A program made the translations under genes and the position numbers. Under the pieces are notes generated by a model. The model saw only the letters and a list, made by a program, of their open reading frames with translations, had not been told where the DNA came from and did not search any database. Below, piece by piece: positions 46,042-58,707 of a stretch of 64,000 nucleotides of DNA. Position 1 is the first letter of the stretch. Each line of letters starts with the position of its first letter. Location of the stretch: positions 124,001 through 188,000 of the forward strand of contig BSDZ01000031.1 of assembly GCA_030268105.1 (NCBI GenBank). Reading direction: 5' to 3'. This DNA comes from Volvox africanus (lineage: Eukaryota > Chlorophyta > Chlorophyceae > Chlamydomonadales > Volvocaceae).

Positions 46042-48996
46042 CTGTACTATTACACAGCATATGCTAACGGATGAGCATATGACTGCAATCAATACACCCT
46101 GAAAATGTATTGGCACGCATGTTCCTGCGTCGCAACGTAAGTGCTCACAAGCCGTGAGGTAAAAAGCCCCCGTGGCTCTTCCTTATGCAGCAGTTGCCAG
46201 ATAATCATTCGTATCTGGTTGTAATCCCAGCAAAAATAGCTATCGCATACTAGCAGAAAGCCCAGGTGTACGCCAACAAGTGTTACTCGGGAGCCAATAC
46301 ATGTACTGCAGCACAGGGTAACAATGACCAGAAGCCGAGTACTCCTCCCTCAGCACGGCTGCAACAGCTCCCCAGTTCCCCCGCCGCATCCTCCCGGCTA
46401 GGCAGCAATTTCCTATTGCACTTCCTGCACGAACACAGTCAAAGACCAACTAACTAGATGCTGCAGCAGCGGTTGTTGCGTAACCTAAGAAAACCACTAA
46501 ACCCACCACATACCCGGTGATACAACGCCTACTTCTTGCAGCATACAGTCTACGATCCGTCTATCTCCTGGTGCGGTCGTGCCCCGGTATCCTAAAAGCT
46601 GTGCTTCCCCTTAACACGCATCCCATAATATCACGCTGTAGCAAGAGACATTCTCTGCTACTTCCGACTCCGCAAGGACGCGTATTATCAAGCCTTGTGG
46701 CGCCCATAACATGGCGACGTATTTAGGTCATTACAAGCCTTTTAGGCAAATCCTACGGTTTTCAACTTGGGAAACGTTGCTTGTTACGGCCAGCGGGCGG
46801 CTACGCTCTGACTGGACGCTTTGAGCGCCATAACGGACTGGTTACATGACATAGATGAAATGGTGACGCAAATTTCATAACGCCAAACCAGTGTGCTGTA
46901 TTCAGTGTATTAGGGTTTGTATCTGCATGTTGCTGCTGATTACGCTGGAAACAGCAGCAAATATTCAAACATTGCGTGCACCTCTCCGGAGCTGTGCACG
47001 CATGGGGTCAGGGAGGGTGGCCAGGGAGGCCAAGGCGCGCCAAGGGGTCGGCACGGATCAGTAAGCCTTGGTTTGCCGGGCAACACAGGCTTCACAGCAT
47101 CAATCTTGAGCATCACTATGAACCATAAGGCACATACACACATCGTATATGCAAGTCCGGACAAGAAATCGAGGCAGATGCCGTGGGACACAGATAGAGT
47201 CCAGGAGTGCCCGAGTGGAGTATCAAACAGGTGACATCCCAGCACGCGCAACAAGCAGATGTGGCTGCGGACACCGCCTGATATACCAGTCTATGATTGT
47301 GCGTCTTAGTCCATGCCGGAACTCTAGGGCGAAGACGCCGACAGCAACCACAGAAGAGTCGGCCCATCACTGTCACTCTTTGTGGCCGTGTCGGTGACCG
47401 TATTGGTAAGACCTTACATGATGACCAGGTTGCAATGCATATAGTACATATAATAGGGAAAATTGTGACTGACCTAAGCTCTGGCGCGCCTAAGTGCTCA
47501 ATGAGCTAATGTGTTTTAATAGTCTGAAGCGACGATGGACCGTACCTGCTCGCAGGTATGGCCCCCCAGGTGACTCCTGGCTGCATGCCCGGATGCATGA
47601 AGCCACGTGAATTTAGCAATTGTCGTGCCGTACTCACGTCGGCGGGCGCTATGACAGTGTGGTCGACGAGTTCCGGTCTGGGTGCAGCGAACGGCTCGGG
47701 TGCCGGCAGCTGTAAATTGTGCAGGTCCACGAATCCTGGTTGCTGGCGGTGCCTACAGGATCCATGACGCGGGTGCAATGCAGGATCAGCAGCAACGGGA
47801 GCAGTGGCGTACCACTTAACTGTCAGGCAATACTTGGCCAAATGTGCAAGTTGTTAAGTCACGCAAGTGGGTCACATCGGATTGCAGGCAAGCAAGCCCA
47901 ATCCCCTCCATTCCCGGTCCGGTGCAACTCAGATATCACCCCCAGAAGACGTGCTCAATTCTTTTCCAAAGCTCTAAGCTCCGTTCGCGCACCCCTTCAC
48001 TCCTGCAAATGTAGCCAGACAGGCTGCTGTCACGGGCAGCACCGCTAATCTTAGCGCAGGGAAGAGACGACTCCGAAGGGCAGACCAGTGGGACATAGCG
48101 TGGCGGCTGGGGACCCCGCCATAGGCAGGAGCCACCCCGTGGTGCTCTCGAGGGTAGGGCATAGGCAATCGGCCATGTTGAGGCCTGCCGCCAAAGAGCG
48201 ACAGATCAAATCATAATGATGTGGAAAGGAAAGAACGTGGGGTTTGGACGGCTATGCTGGCCCAAATGTGGCCCGAATGTTCAACATGAATAGGCGTGCC
48301 CGATTGTGAACTTACCTACACAGAATCAGTTCTTGTTTAAAGCAGCGTTTGTGTGCCCAGCGATTCAGCTACTGATACGGTAGAGGGAGAGGGAGAGCAG
48401 AGAGGGTTACGCGTCCTGTGTAGGTAGAATATGATTTGACAACTTGGACAAAATTCTCAGGTTCCTTACTGTTGTGATTGATGCACCTTTTCCTTCTGAC
48501 GCACGGTGAGGGATAATGGTAAAAGCTGTGTGAGTACCATTTCGGAGCGCGAATGCAGCTGCCCGCCATAGTAACAAGACGGCCGGTATGTGATGTTTAG
48601 CTTGACATATAAACGGCATTTCACTAACAGACTATGGCATATGCAGCTGCAAATAGTCCAATCGGACTCAAAAAAATGGTTATGTGATGTCAAGTGATGT
48701 CAAAAAGATCAGTACATTCCGTCTCGTATCTAATTCCCAACCACAATGTGTATATACCTTTGGCAGTTGGCATCTCGTGCCCCAAAATGTTCAAGCCTAC
48801 CGAGCTAACGAAGTTGCCTTACAACGGAAGTTCGGGTACTAGTGACGTACTGACATTGTGATTTGACTTGCTTGTATGTCTGACCTGACAAATTTGAATT
48901 ATTCATGCAAAGAGATGCATTACATTTCCGCACTTCGCCTAGACTTCATGGAGTCTGTCAGGTGCCAATTACTTATTGGCCGACGTAAGATTGCAG
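46042..48996. other. Unresolved region with possible 5' exons of two genes
   Basis: The upstream parts of the minus-strand gene ending at 45795 and of the plus-strand gene ending at 49829 must start somewhere here. Candidate exons exist on both strands, but none joins convincingly by eye. No repeats or RNA genes were recognised. Confidence 0.3.
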
Positions 48997-49829
48997 TTCA
49001 TGTCCGAGGTTCGCCTGGGGGTGCCCGTGCTGGTGCCACCCCTCATGGACAAAGCCACGGGCAGTCTCACCGTGACGGACACGCTGTTTTGTGGTCTGAC
49101 GGTAAGTTAGCGCGCTGTCCAGGGTTGGTGGTGGGGATTTGCAGCACGCGACACTACTGCTTACAAGGACAGTCAGGATAGATATAGATGCATGGACCAA
49201 CCACTGCTGGGATTTTCCTAGTATTTTGATGCACTGGCTGGTGTGATAAGTAGTAGCCTCACGTATATTCTGGATTACATGTACGTACATATACGTACTC
49301 ACTGTCTTCAGTAACCCCACAGATGAAGCCGTCCGTTGGGGATCTTGCCGCCCTCCCCTTGCTTTTCATCTGCAGCCATATCGGACGGAGGCGGGTGTGC
49401 CCTTGATGAACGCTCCTCTGTTGGAGTGCCTTTCTTCGGTGTTCATTCAATTCCGGAGCTACGAGACCAACGGCAAGTAGCCGTCCCCCAAGCAGACCGC
49501 GGAGGAAGCACTGCGATGGATCGACTATGAGTCGCAAGTGCCCCGCCTAACCGCCATTATGCGATATGTGAATAGTGTGATTTGTGAGGGTCTGGAACTG
49601 TATCGTGGGCGTTGGAGATCCCAAATACCCGAGTAATTAGTGGCACGGTACCACGTGTATGGTTTTTGCGCTTTGCTGCTGTCCAACAATTGTAAGCAAG
49701 GCTGCTAATGTCATCTATCTCACACCGCCCCCCTACCTGTCCTTCTTTGCAGAGCACCGCCAACGGGCTATACAAGCAGACGATTGGAGGTTTTTGCTCA
49801 ACACGTATGCTGGTCAACCACCCTACTGA
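48997..49829 (+). CDS. Last three exons of an unidentified plus-strand gene
   Basis: Exons 48997-49101, 49376-49472 and 49753-49829. They read MSEVRLGVPVLVPPLMDKAT, then TVTDTLFCGLT joined to PYRTEAGVPLMNAPLLECLS and VFIQFRSYETN, and end AIQADDWRFLLNTYAGQPPY-stop. The first two join in phase 0. The third join uses a GC donor (ACG|GCAAGT), in phase 1. If that donor is not used, the frame simply stops at 49480 after ETNGK. No family was recognised. The protein looks soluble and well folded rather than low-complexity. The 5' part was not found. A TGTAA at 50098 fits as its polyadenylation signal. Confidence 0.5.
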
Positions 49830-50097
49830 CTCCAAGCCGGTGGTGGACGTGGTCGAGCCGCAGTCAGCAGTCACTTTCCCCAGGCGACGGCTAGAGACGG
49901 ACAAGGAGTAGGCAGCAGGAGGGCAGAGCAAGAAGGCAAGAAGCCTTCCCACCAGGCAACGGTCTTGGAGTTGCGACGCTGCCTGCAATTCAAATCAGCC
50001 TAGATGATCAGCGCAGTGCTCAGTGAACGAGGCAGGTTTACACGGACGGGGAGGTTTGGATGCTGAAGGTGGCGGCGGGATCCTGGCTAGTGGTTGG

Positions 50098-50102
50098 TGT
50101 AA
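50098..50102 (+). terminator. TGTAA candidate polyadenylation signal
   Basis: TGTAAT about 270 bp after the stop at 49829, suited to the plus-strand gene that ends there. Confidence 0.4.
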
Positions 50103-52207
50103 TAGGTGCCAGCACTTGCGTGCTAGGTGGTCTCTAGTTGCATACTGTTCTTGTCCGGATTGTCGTGCTGGGTGAGGGCAGGGGACATGAACCACGGACT
50201 GTTGCGTGCGTGAAGTCTGTTGGAGTATGCCAAGGAGTGCTGGATGGGAGGACGATAAACCAATATTTGTTAGCTAACAGTTGTATGTGTTAGGCAACAT
50301 AGCAATACTATTTTATCTTTAGTCTTGTCATGTTATCCTGCCTCATCGGGGCTTCCAGAGGCCGCTTATCCCTGAGTCCGCTTATCCCTAATGATCATGA
50401 CCGCACATGACTACTGAAGAGTGCACTGAAGACACTGGCTGTTTCACTGCTTGCCCCATCCCTGCGCATTGCGTGCGGCTAGCTGTGGCTCTTGAGCCGC
50501 GCACACGTTTGGGCAACTGCAAAGGGGTCGATAAGTTATGGATTGGTGGGTTTTTACCCTCATTCCCCTGGTACCTAGTACAGCACATGTCCTCCATAGT
50601 GATATGGTACTGGTGCGTACGCTACAAATAGAGGAGTGTGTGTTTGTGTGGCTATTCGTCATCATGGCTGTTGTTGATTGGCCATATCGTTGGCTGGAAG
50701 TCGGGGAGGGACCAGCCTCGGGCGCATTCTGGATGTACGGTTCTGAGGAGCCCTTCTGCCAAGTCGCGTCTCAGCATGACAAGTTTGATATCACGATATC
50801 ATTTAATGCCCCCGATTTTTAGTCAACAATCAACAGAATGGCTGATCTGGCAGCAATGCCACATGGCCTGCCCAACCCCACAGCTTTACAGGAGTAAATT
50901 CAGTGAGAAATGCAGATGCGTATGCAGCATTACTTTCCAGTCAGACGAATGTCACCAGCCATGTCATAGAATGTCACCTATCCACTCTTCCTTCGCACTC
51001 GGTCCCAACTTTTCACGCAAGACACATGCAAATATACGCGAAGTTGAAGTTATCAGTCATGGGAAATGTGCAGCTGTAGCCGGTGAGTATTAAGCACACA
51101 CGCACGGATTGATGTACACAGGCCCGTTCCTAATCATAATCCTAAGAAATCCGTCTCCTTAAGACGTCTCCTTAAGTACCCTAGCTCACACCCTTACAAC
51201 CGCGGATCCGATAAAAAATTTCGAATCATCGTGAAGCCCTCCCGATACCCAGCTCCCTTCCGTTATATTTCCCGTAGCAACACCAATGCAGGCAAAGTAG
51301 TCTCAATGCATTCTTATTAAGTCAACGCTGCAGGTGAAAGCGGATGTAATGGCAACTGGACCATGATGTTAAGATCCATCCGTCGTCAATCACAGACAGC
51401 CGTAGCTCACCCGCAGTCCACTTCCACTTCTGACCACCGCCGAGCATTGTGTGCCTTATCCGCCCGCGCACGTGTTAACACTACTGGGTTCATAACCACT
51501 CCGCGCGGAGTTAAAAAAAACCCGTCTCTGACTTGTCCAGTTGCATTCACAGACGCAGACGCACTCCTCCACAGGTTGACAGACACACACCACCACAGGC
51601 CTCAATTCTCCTCAACCACCTAGCAAAGTAAGGTTTCTTCCTGAAGCTAGCGTATGACGGAAGCCCCCGATATTCCAGGTGCATCATGTGGCTATGTCCT
51701 TGGAATCGGGAGCCGCCATGTCCACGTATCCTCCTGGTATGCATTCCTTATGACATACGTTGTATGCAAGCAACGTCCTGCCTGCCAGCTCACAGTAGTT
51801 GTACCAACATTTCAGGTGTTGCTGTCCGGTGACGATATCCGACTGAGCGCATCGACGGAGAAATTGTTAGGAGTGGAGTGGACTCACGGAATGGGGTCAA
51901 GGTTGGAAAGGAGGGACTGGAGCCAGCGTGGCGAGACGCAGAGCGGGATAAGGTGGTTGACAAGGAGACAATAGGCATGCAGAGGTGCTTTCGTCCACGT
52001 TTCCTTCTTGTCACATTCACGATCTCCAAAAACGAGCGGGTCACCCATGAACAGCACTCACACTATCGGTTGTGCGGCAACGCAACTGACGCTAGTTCAC
52101 GGTGCTGTCAAGTCATGCCGCAAGTGCCCACCCATCTCCATCGCCAAGCCCAGGAACCGCCGCGTCGCAGCCCTAGCTGGTTTCCTGGCTTTGGATGCGT
52201 GAAGCTG
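50103..52207. other. Intergenic region, no firm gene
   Basis: Convergent region between the plus-strand gene ending at 49829 and the monooxygenase ending at 52208. An open frame at about 51366-51623 starts MLRSIRRQSQTAVAHPQSTS and resembles a transit peptide, but no exon was found to follow it. Nothing else convincing was seen. Confidence 0.35.
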
Positions 52208-55200
52208 TTACGCGAGCGCCCGGTTGAAGGCCATGAAGAGACCCAGGAAGATGCCGCCCAGGAATAGCGCCACCACGGGCGAAGCGTAGCCCTGTTTGAG
52301 AATTAACGGAGCAATCAGCAATCAGCAATCAGCGATCAGGGATCAGGATCCGTATTTAGGACTTCATTGTGGTGGGCTTTCATCGCCTGCACATGAGAGC
52401 TCCGGACATCGCAACGTTTCGAAGGTAAATTCAATCCTCATATCCATCCCCCCATAGCCCCTTCCCAGTTGCGCCCCCTGACGAAATAGCCCGACATACA
52501 AACCAGCAGAGCCGGAGGCCATACTAAAGAATCAAAGCTCGGTATCATTCACGTCGCCCTCCTTAAAAACGCACACCACCCTTAACCGCCACATATGTAA
52601 GGGTCACATGCGGGTCACGCCAAATGCGGGTTCTTGGGAGACATACCGTCCGCACATCGCAGAATACGCCTACAACCTCCGCACTTCGGGCACATGACCT
52701 CCGAGAGAGCGCTCTTGGCCCGCAACTGCACCCCGGCCAGGGATGATTGCCATGAAGGCTGCAACCGCGCCCACAACTCCAACCCCAGCCCTAGGTTGCG
52801 AATGCTACACGTACACTTGCCTGAAGCATTTTGATGGCTTCGCTGTAGCCGATGCGCCGGTCCTCCAGTCGCGCCAGTACCTATCATGTTATGTATCCGT
52901 GACGGCAGTGAACACGTCCGAACAGGCGACCTTAGTTCAGCTAAGGACATGCAACATCGAGCACGAGTACGAGCACGAGCACGAGCAACGGTACGCAGCT
53001 TGGGCGGGTTGGGCACTGTGCCATCCAATGCCATCCCCCCATTTCGGTATTTCCTTACCAAAGCTCTTGCCAACCCAGACCCATGGCTGCCTGGTCTGGA
53101 GTACAATAGAGCTGCCTACCTGCGGCGCAGAAAGAAATGTCTTGGGCAGAATCGCTGACAGGAGGCCGCCCACAGTCTCCGCCAGCCACCGGAAGCCCTG
53201 GCGATGCGAAGGTAGGGTTAGCAGGATAAAAAGATTTACATTATGTCCGTGAAGTGAACGGGTCGTGGTGAAGACCCGCGATACGTGGGCAGGAAGATTC
53301 AAACAGGTTTATGGGTGAAGTTCCCGAGATACAATACAATTGACTCCTAGGCCACATTCAAACACAGCAGAGGAAGTCTCATTTCAGGGCTTCAGGGCGT
53401 CCAGTTCTCCCCACGCTGGGGCCTTCATACCTGAGTCACGTAAGCGCTACATGCGAACCACAAGGAAGCGAACTTCAGGCCCTTCATTCGCGCCGGGTCC
53501 CGCGTCAACTGGAGCACAGTGGCAAGGCGTCGCGGGTCAGATTGGTGCAAAAAAATACCGGCAGACAACTGGCCTGCAGAAGGCGCGCAGGAGGCTAGAT
53601 GGAGACGCACCAAGCGGCCCACTGTGACACGCTATGTGGCGCCTCCCACTAACTTTCCTGCGGGTGTCTCTGCATGCCATTAGCCATCCCTACCTCTTGC
53701 CTACTCACACAAACAGCTAAGATTTCCCGACAACTGCCATTATAAAACCACAACAGGGCGACTGGACTCGGCAGTCACTCGTCAGCTTTCGTTCAACAGC
53801 CCCATCCACGCAAGCACATATTCGGCCTCTCAGCGTTCCATGGCCCCCCCTTTCCCGTTCGGGGTGGTGTTCTTCGCGCCCCTACCTCCATAAATTCAAG
53901 CATCTGCATAGCCATCACGGCGTCCCCTCGCACGTTGGAGTAGACCTCGGGTACCTTGTCAAGGTCGTCCTGGGAATCACTCACAAAGAGATGGACCGAC
54001 CCGTAAGGTGGAGCTCTCGAAATATTGATGGATACTTTAAGTGATCTGGACATTTGGTTGTCAAACTTGCAATCGAGCCGGACAAATTCGCTGGGCTTCC
54101 ACTCTAGCCAATGCTGAACGCAGCTAAGTTCACTCAGCGGTGGATAAACAGTGAATATTGAATGAAGAGCCAGGCCTCGGCTCAGGCAAGGCGGGGCCCC
54201 GTCTGGGCGAGATGCCTTCTTCAACGCAATTCTTTCGCCAGCACCTCTCCCATGGCTCCCATCGGCAACGATGACACAAACGCCGCTGATGATGGTGGCG
54301 GTGGCAACTGTGTTGTCGCGTCTCTTCATTTGCGAATAGGACCCCGACCCGAATCTGTTGTGGGGCCTGTGCTCAGCTCCCGCTTTGAAATCCCCTCCCA
54401 TAGGTTTTGGTCACCGCAGCCGTGATCGTGACCGGTGACTCTCATGTCCAACGTGCTGCAGCTGATCCTGTAACCCGCTGAGCATCACCCTTAAAACCAT
54501 AAGACACGTACCTGTGCGCCGCGAAGCACCAGCGCCAGCGTCCTCACACTCTCCACTGCCGCACTAGGACCTTGGCCCAGGCTTACGGGTCCACTGGCAC
54601 TCGTCACCGCGTGCGCCGCGTCGCCCAACAATACCGTCCGTGGGCCATAGAACTGGCTGCACTGCAAGATGGCTGCGTGACGTGGCTCCCCCGAGGACGG
54701 CGACGATACCTGAAGCGGAATAGATCAAGGGTCTTGTTGGGCCCATTGCTACAGCTGCCTCGATCGCCAAGCCTAATAACCCAGGAACCTTCCCCTCAGC
54801 CCCTGCCCCGGTATGAAAGGACATGAAGGACGACCGTATGGGTGCGGCAGCAAGGGTCCATGCACACCCGGGGTACATAATCCGTAATGAGTTGGCCTAG
54901 AAGGGTCCGAGGGGTTGGGCGGCGAGAGGGCAGACGAGACGACGTGGAGGGAACCGCATAGATTCTGCCGTTCAGCGACCGCCCACGGCAGACACCTATA
55001 CCTGGGGCTTCACGGGTGTCAGCATGTGGGCTGCAATGCTTGACCTTATCTGGGACGTCACTGCAGACTGCCACACTTCATAACTACATTCCCTGTGCCT
55101 CCCACCTGCTTCCCAACCGCCTCCGCCCATTCAAGGGGAAGGCAGCCAGGGTAGGCGGCCAGAAGCTCGGTCGCCACAGCGCCCGCGTCGTCCCAGCGCT

Positions 55201-57600
55201 GCAACCCTGTTACAGTGCCGCCTATGCTCCCATCAGCGTCGATGAATAGCCGTAGAGATGGCTTTCCGGGAGTAGACCAGTCGTACACGTATTCCTGCAT
55301 ACGCACGCCATAAAGACCAACGAGAGTCTTGCTCGTTCCGTTCTAAGAGGTCAGTTGTATCCTACAGCAGGTCGAAGGAGTGTCCTGCAGACCGGAAGGT
55401 GGTCATGCTCAGCACGCGGCCGTGGGGCTCAGGCGCGGGCATGGGCATGGAATCAAGCCCACGCCATGGCACAGCCGCTTCGGGTGAGTTGCAATGAGCC
55501 GAGGACAGGTGGATGATAACAGGTTAGCAACCATTCATGTTGAGGCGTTGCATCATAAACGCAGGAGAGCTGACCGCGCACTTACTTGCGGTCTATGTGT
55601 GTAGAACCCTGGCAAAGGCTCCGCACGGGGTCGAGGCAGACGAGACACTGCCTTGTAGGCGGCCGTCTCCTCTACCGGGCGGATCACGCCGAAGTCCTTG
55701 ACCTTAGCCTGGCGGCAGAAGCGGATATAAATCAGGGATGGCCCAGCTGCCGTAGGTATGGAACTTGTCGTTGAGGACCAGAGGTTTACAGTTCTGGGCA
55801 CTGAACTAATGGCTGTGCGCGAGAGAAGGTATTGAAATCTTCAGGAGCCAAACAGGCGATTCGGCAAAGGGGAATGGCGCACCCCGAGAACACGCAAGCT
55901 CCCACCGGGGCAATCCCGTGGCGGTATGGGCGCCGCCGGGATGGGCTTTGGGGCCTCCCGTCTCCTGCCTCCAAAGGACTCTACCCATCGGGATGCTGCC
56001 ACTGGCGCCAAGCTTTCACACCTGCCGCGTAACCTGGCCCCAAGCGTTCCCACAGGCCATACATGGGCAAGGTGCCCTTTTGTCATCAATCCACACCTTG
56101 AGTATCCGGCGCACGGTACTTTCTGTCCCATCGGCACCGATGAGGAGATCGTATGACAGCTCCCGCTCCTGCTCATCCACATCAACAGCCACACCGGTGG
56201 CGGATGCCGATGCGGCTGCACTCAGTCGCACACCCGCGACTCGATTTTTCAACTCAGCTCGAGTTAGCTCTGCAGCAATCAGCACGCAGCAAAGGCATGA
56301 AACCCAAAGGCATGAAACTCTTCCCCCCCCCGCAACAGGCCGAACGATATGATTCGATGGCGTGGGTCGCAACCGTGCTCAAAAAGCACTTAAACGGGTT
56401 CTTGCTCTAATCTCTTGACAGTTACTTGACCGCATTCTCTTCCTTAGTCAGTACCTCCAATCATAGCCCCGTCCTGGCCCCTTGCCTCTGCGCGGCTCAC
56501 CCGTATTGAAGTGGAAGCGCACCGTGTCAGGGTAGCGGTCCTCCGCCGCCCGTATGATGTCGCCGGCGAGGCCTGAGCGGCAGGGCATTCACATGATCTC
56601 CAAACATTATGTCAAACGGAGCGATATGGGAGCCGCCAGTGGGCTACCAGATGGGTAGGGCGGAACTCAACGACGAGGAGGGAGGCTTCGCGGTTCGAGA
56701 TATGGGCTAAGAGGAAATTGTGATTGCCCCGTGGAAGGCGGAGCACCAGCAGGCTAGGAGGGCGGTCACATAGGGACGACTGGCTGTTGCTACACAGGAC
56801 CCACAACCCTTTCGTCCCATTCAGTAGAACACTTCTTAAGCTGCGTCCAAAAGAGGGTTTTCGCATCCCCAACTTTAATTCATATGGATTGGAGCTAGAG
56901 CTGTTGAGTAAACCGAGTAAACCGGGTGAAACGTAGCCAAAAGGTAATGCACGGCTCTTGCGAACAAAATCCCCAGCCACCACAGCCCCACCTCACCCGA
57001 TCTGTCTGTCACAAAGGTCCGGCGGAAAGCGCTTGTGGAGTCCAGCGGCTGTAGCCGATGTCCCACGACGTCCCATACACCGCGCAGGGCCGTGGCATTG
57101 GGCCCCACGCGCCGCTGGTGGTCCAGTCCGAGCTCCTCAAACGCGATAGCACCGCTGCAGGAAGAGAGAAACTGATTCCCTCAGACGAGATTACACAACA
57201 TATAAAAAGCCATCGGTCGCAGCAACCCGGACCCCCTGCTGGGATCGCTTCTGGATAACGGTCCGGCGTGCAAGACGACACACTCGGGGCCCGGCGTCTT
57301 CACACTTCACCGAGCTTGCCATAGACATCTAACGCGTCTCTGGTGTTCCTGCATTCGAGATGGCCCATAAGTTTTCATATGGATCCGTCGAGAGCCCTCC
57401 AGAGCCTCAGCCGCGGCCGCAGCTCCGGAACCCACCGGCTGGTCAGCACTAACGGTATACTGGCGGCGTCGCCGGCTAACGGCCGCAGTCCCTTGTCATA
57501 GACCTCAACTCGATAGCCGCGCATAGCTAGGTAGATGGCGGCCAGGGCCCCTGTTGGGCCTGCGCCGACCACGATGGCCGTTAGGGTGGTCGGATCCCAC
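52208..57600 (-). CDS. FAD-dependent monooxygenase, KMO-like, with a C-terminal membrane anchor
   Basis: Minus-strand exons: 57600-57436, 57154-56997, 56572-56501, 56269-56097, 55708-55586, one near 55477-55400, 55342-55106, 54709-54512, 53969-53886, 53197-53120, 52880-52821 (GC donor) and 52291-52208. Phases agree except around the exon near 55477, whose edges are uncertain. The FAD-binding fold opens with AIVVGAGPTGALAAIYLAMR and VEVYDKG. VLTSRGAIAFEELGLD, LLIGADGTESTVRRILK and LLGDAAHAVTSASGPVSLGQ follow: these are the three classic group A flavin monooxygenase motifs. The order, the segment DDLDKVPEVYSNVRGDAV and the final helix VVALFLGGIFLGLFMAF resemble kynurenine 3-monooxygenase, which is anchored by a C-terminal helix. 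The substrate is inferred, not shown. The first coding exon with the ATG lies upstream of 57600 and was not found. Confidence 0.8.
52312..52350. repeat. Short tandem repeat (AATCAGC)n in an intron
   Basis: Four to five units of AATCAGC, drifting to GATCAGG, just upstream (in gene sense) of the last exon of the monooxygenase. Confidence 0.75.
52958..52988. repeat. 6-bp tandem repeat (GAGCAC)n in an intron
   Basis: Five imperfect GAGCAC units in the intron between monooxygenase exons 53197-53120 and 52880-52821. Confidence 0.75.
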
Positions 57601-57690
57601 CTACAGTATCACAACAGACATTCTACGGGTGCTCTGGAGGTATAATAAAAATGTTGAGGGAACCGAGAACAGCTTGGTTATGGAATGCGA

Positions 57691-57716
57691 ACCCGTGCGT
57701 GCAAACACGCACGGGT
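57691..57716. repeat. Perfect 11-bp inverted repeat (hairpin)
   Basis: ACCCGTGCGTG, a four-base loop CAAA, then CACGCACGGGT. It lies about 90 bp upstream of the first recognised monooxygenase exon, in its 5' region or first intron. It could be a palindromic protein-binding site or an RNA hairpin. Confidence 0.8.
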
Positions 57717-57879
57717 CTGTCTGCTGACGACCCTAACTGCCTCAGGGTTTTGAGCAACCAAACGGAGGAAGTGGACTCATGCTCTACAATGCACTGAGGA
57801 CTTCCAGCTCCTAATATGACTCCCATAAATCAGCTTCCTGTGTAGTAAAGCCCAGCAGCATGACAGTGCCGTCGCATGA

Positions 57880-58083
57880 ATGCCGCCGAAACACAAATTG
57901 GACAATCCCTTCAACCATCGCGATGGATCAGTAACAAAAAATAACAGTTGGTTTATTATAGCAAAATTATTTACTATCACAGCCCTCGTACTCTGCTTAC
58001 CGTCGACCCTCCTCTTCTTCTACATCTGGGGCATCCATCACTGGGTCCGCAAAGGTTTCAGTGATGATGCGTCGTCGGGTTAA
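57880..58083 (+). CDS. Possible small single-span membrane protein
   Basis: A 67-residue ATG frame with a polar, basic N terminus (MPPKHKLDNPFNHRDGSVTK), a clear hydrophobic helix (FTITALVLCLPSTLLFFYIW) and a charged tail (VRKGFSDDASSG). Codon use is more AT-rich than in the neighbouring genes. It lies between the 5' end of the monooxygenase (minus) and the channel gene (plus). No family was recognised. It may be a real small membrane protein or a chance frame. Confidence 0.35.
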   Translation: MPPKHKLDNPFNHRDGSVTKNNSWFIIAKLFTITALVLCLPSTLLFFYIWGIHHWVRKGFSDDASSG

Positions 58084-58707
58084 GAAAGGATCGCAGTGGA
58101 GCTTGATATAAAATTGACCCCCAATGGATAGGCCACACCACGCGCCAGCGGCAGGTCTTCCAATTGCGATGGACGGCAATCCCAAGCTGGAAATGCAGTT
58201 TGTAACGACACCAGGAATAATACGATCATTTGCATGGCGATGGTGTCTACAGTTTAGCAATCGTTGTTGTGTTTGGACCAGCATTGCGACTGGTTGTCAA
58301 GGCTAAGCGAGTTCTAAATTTCCCACAATCAATAAATGTCTAAGATGACACATCAATAAGCAAGAGCTTTTTAGCGTTCTATCGGCTTGAACCAGCTACC
58401 AGCAGCGGTCGAAGCGATCCAACTGCCACGTACAAACGGCAGAAAACAAAAAGAAGATCACACAGAATCATTTAAATAGCTGAAGATACCCAAGGGCATG
58501 CAATACTCTCCGCTTATTGTTTCAGACATGTACGCTTTGGTGGCCGGTTGGCCACATTTGCTTCACGAAGTCAACAGCTGCTCTGGTAGTGGCCATGATT
58601 TTCCTCACGAAAGAAATTTTCAGTCCTTATCTGCATAAGGGAGCATAACGAGTTCCTAATCTATTCCGGACGGGGTTTAGTTGCTTTTACCTCTAGGGCT
58701 TAACAGT

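Noticed and set aside
49708..49911. Alternative frame of the last exon ending RRRLETDKE
   Set aside because: It would need a phase 0 donor after ETNG that is not there. The GC donor gives a phase-consistent end AGQPPY. It is kept only as a less likely option.
51366..51623. Plus-strand frame resembling a transit peptide
   Set aside because: Basic and Ser-rich, but no following exon was found and it ends at a stop; likely chance.
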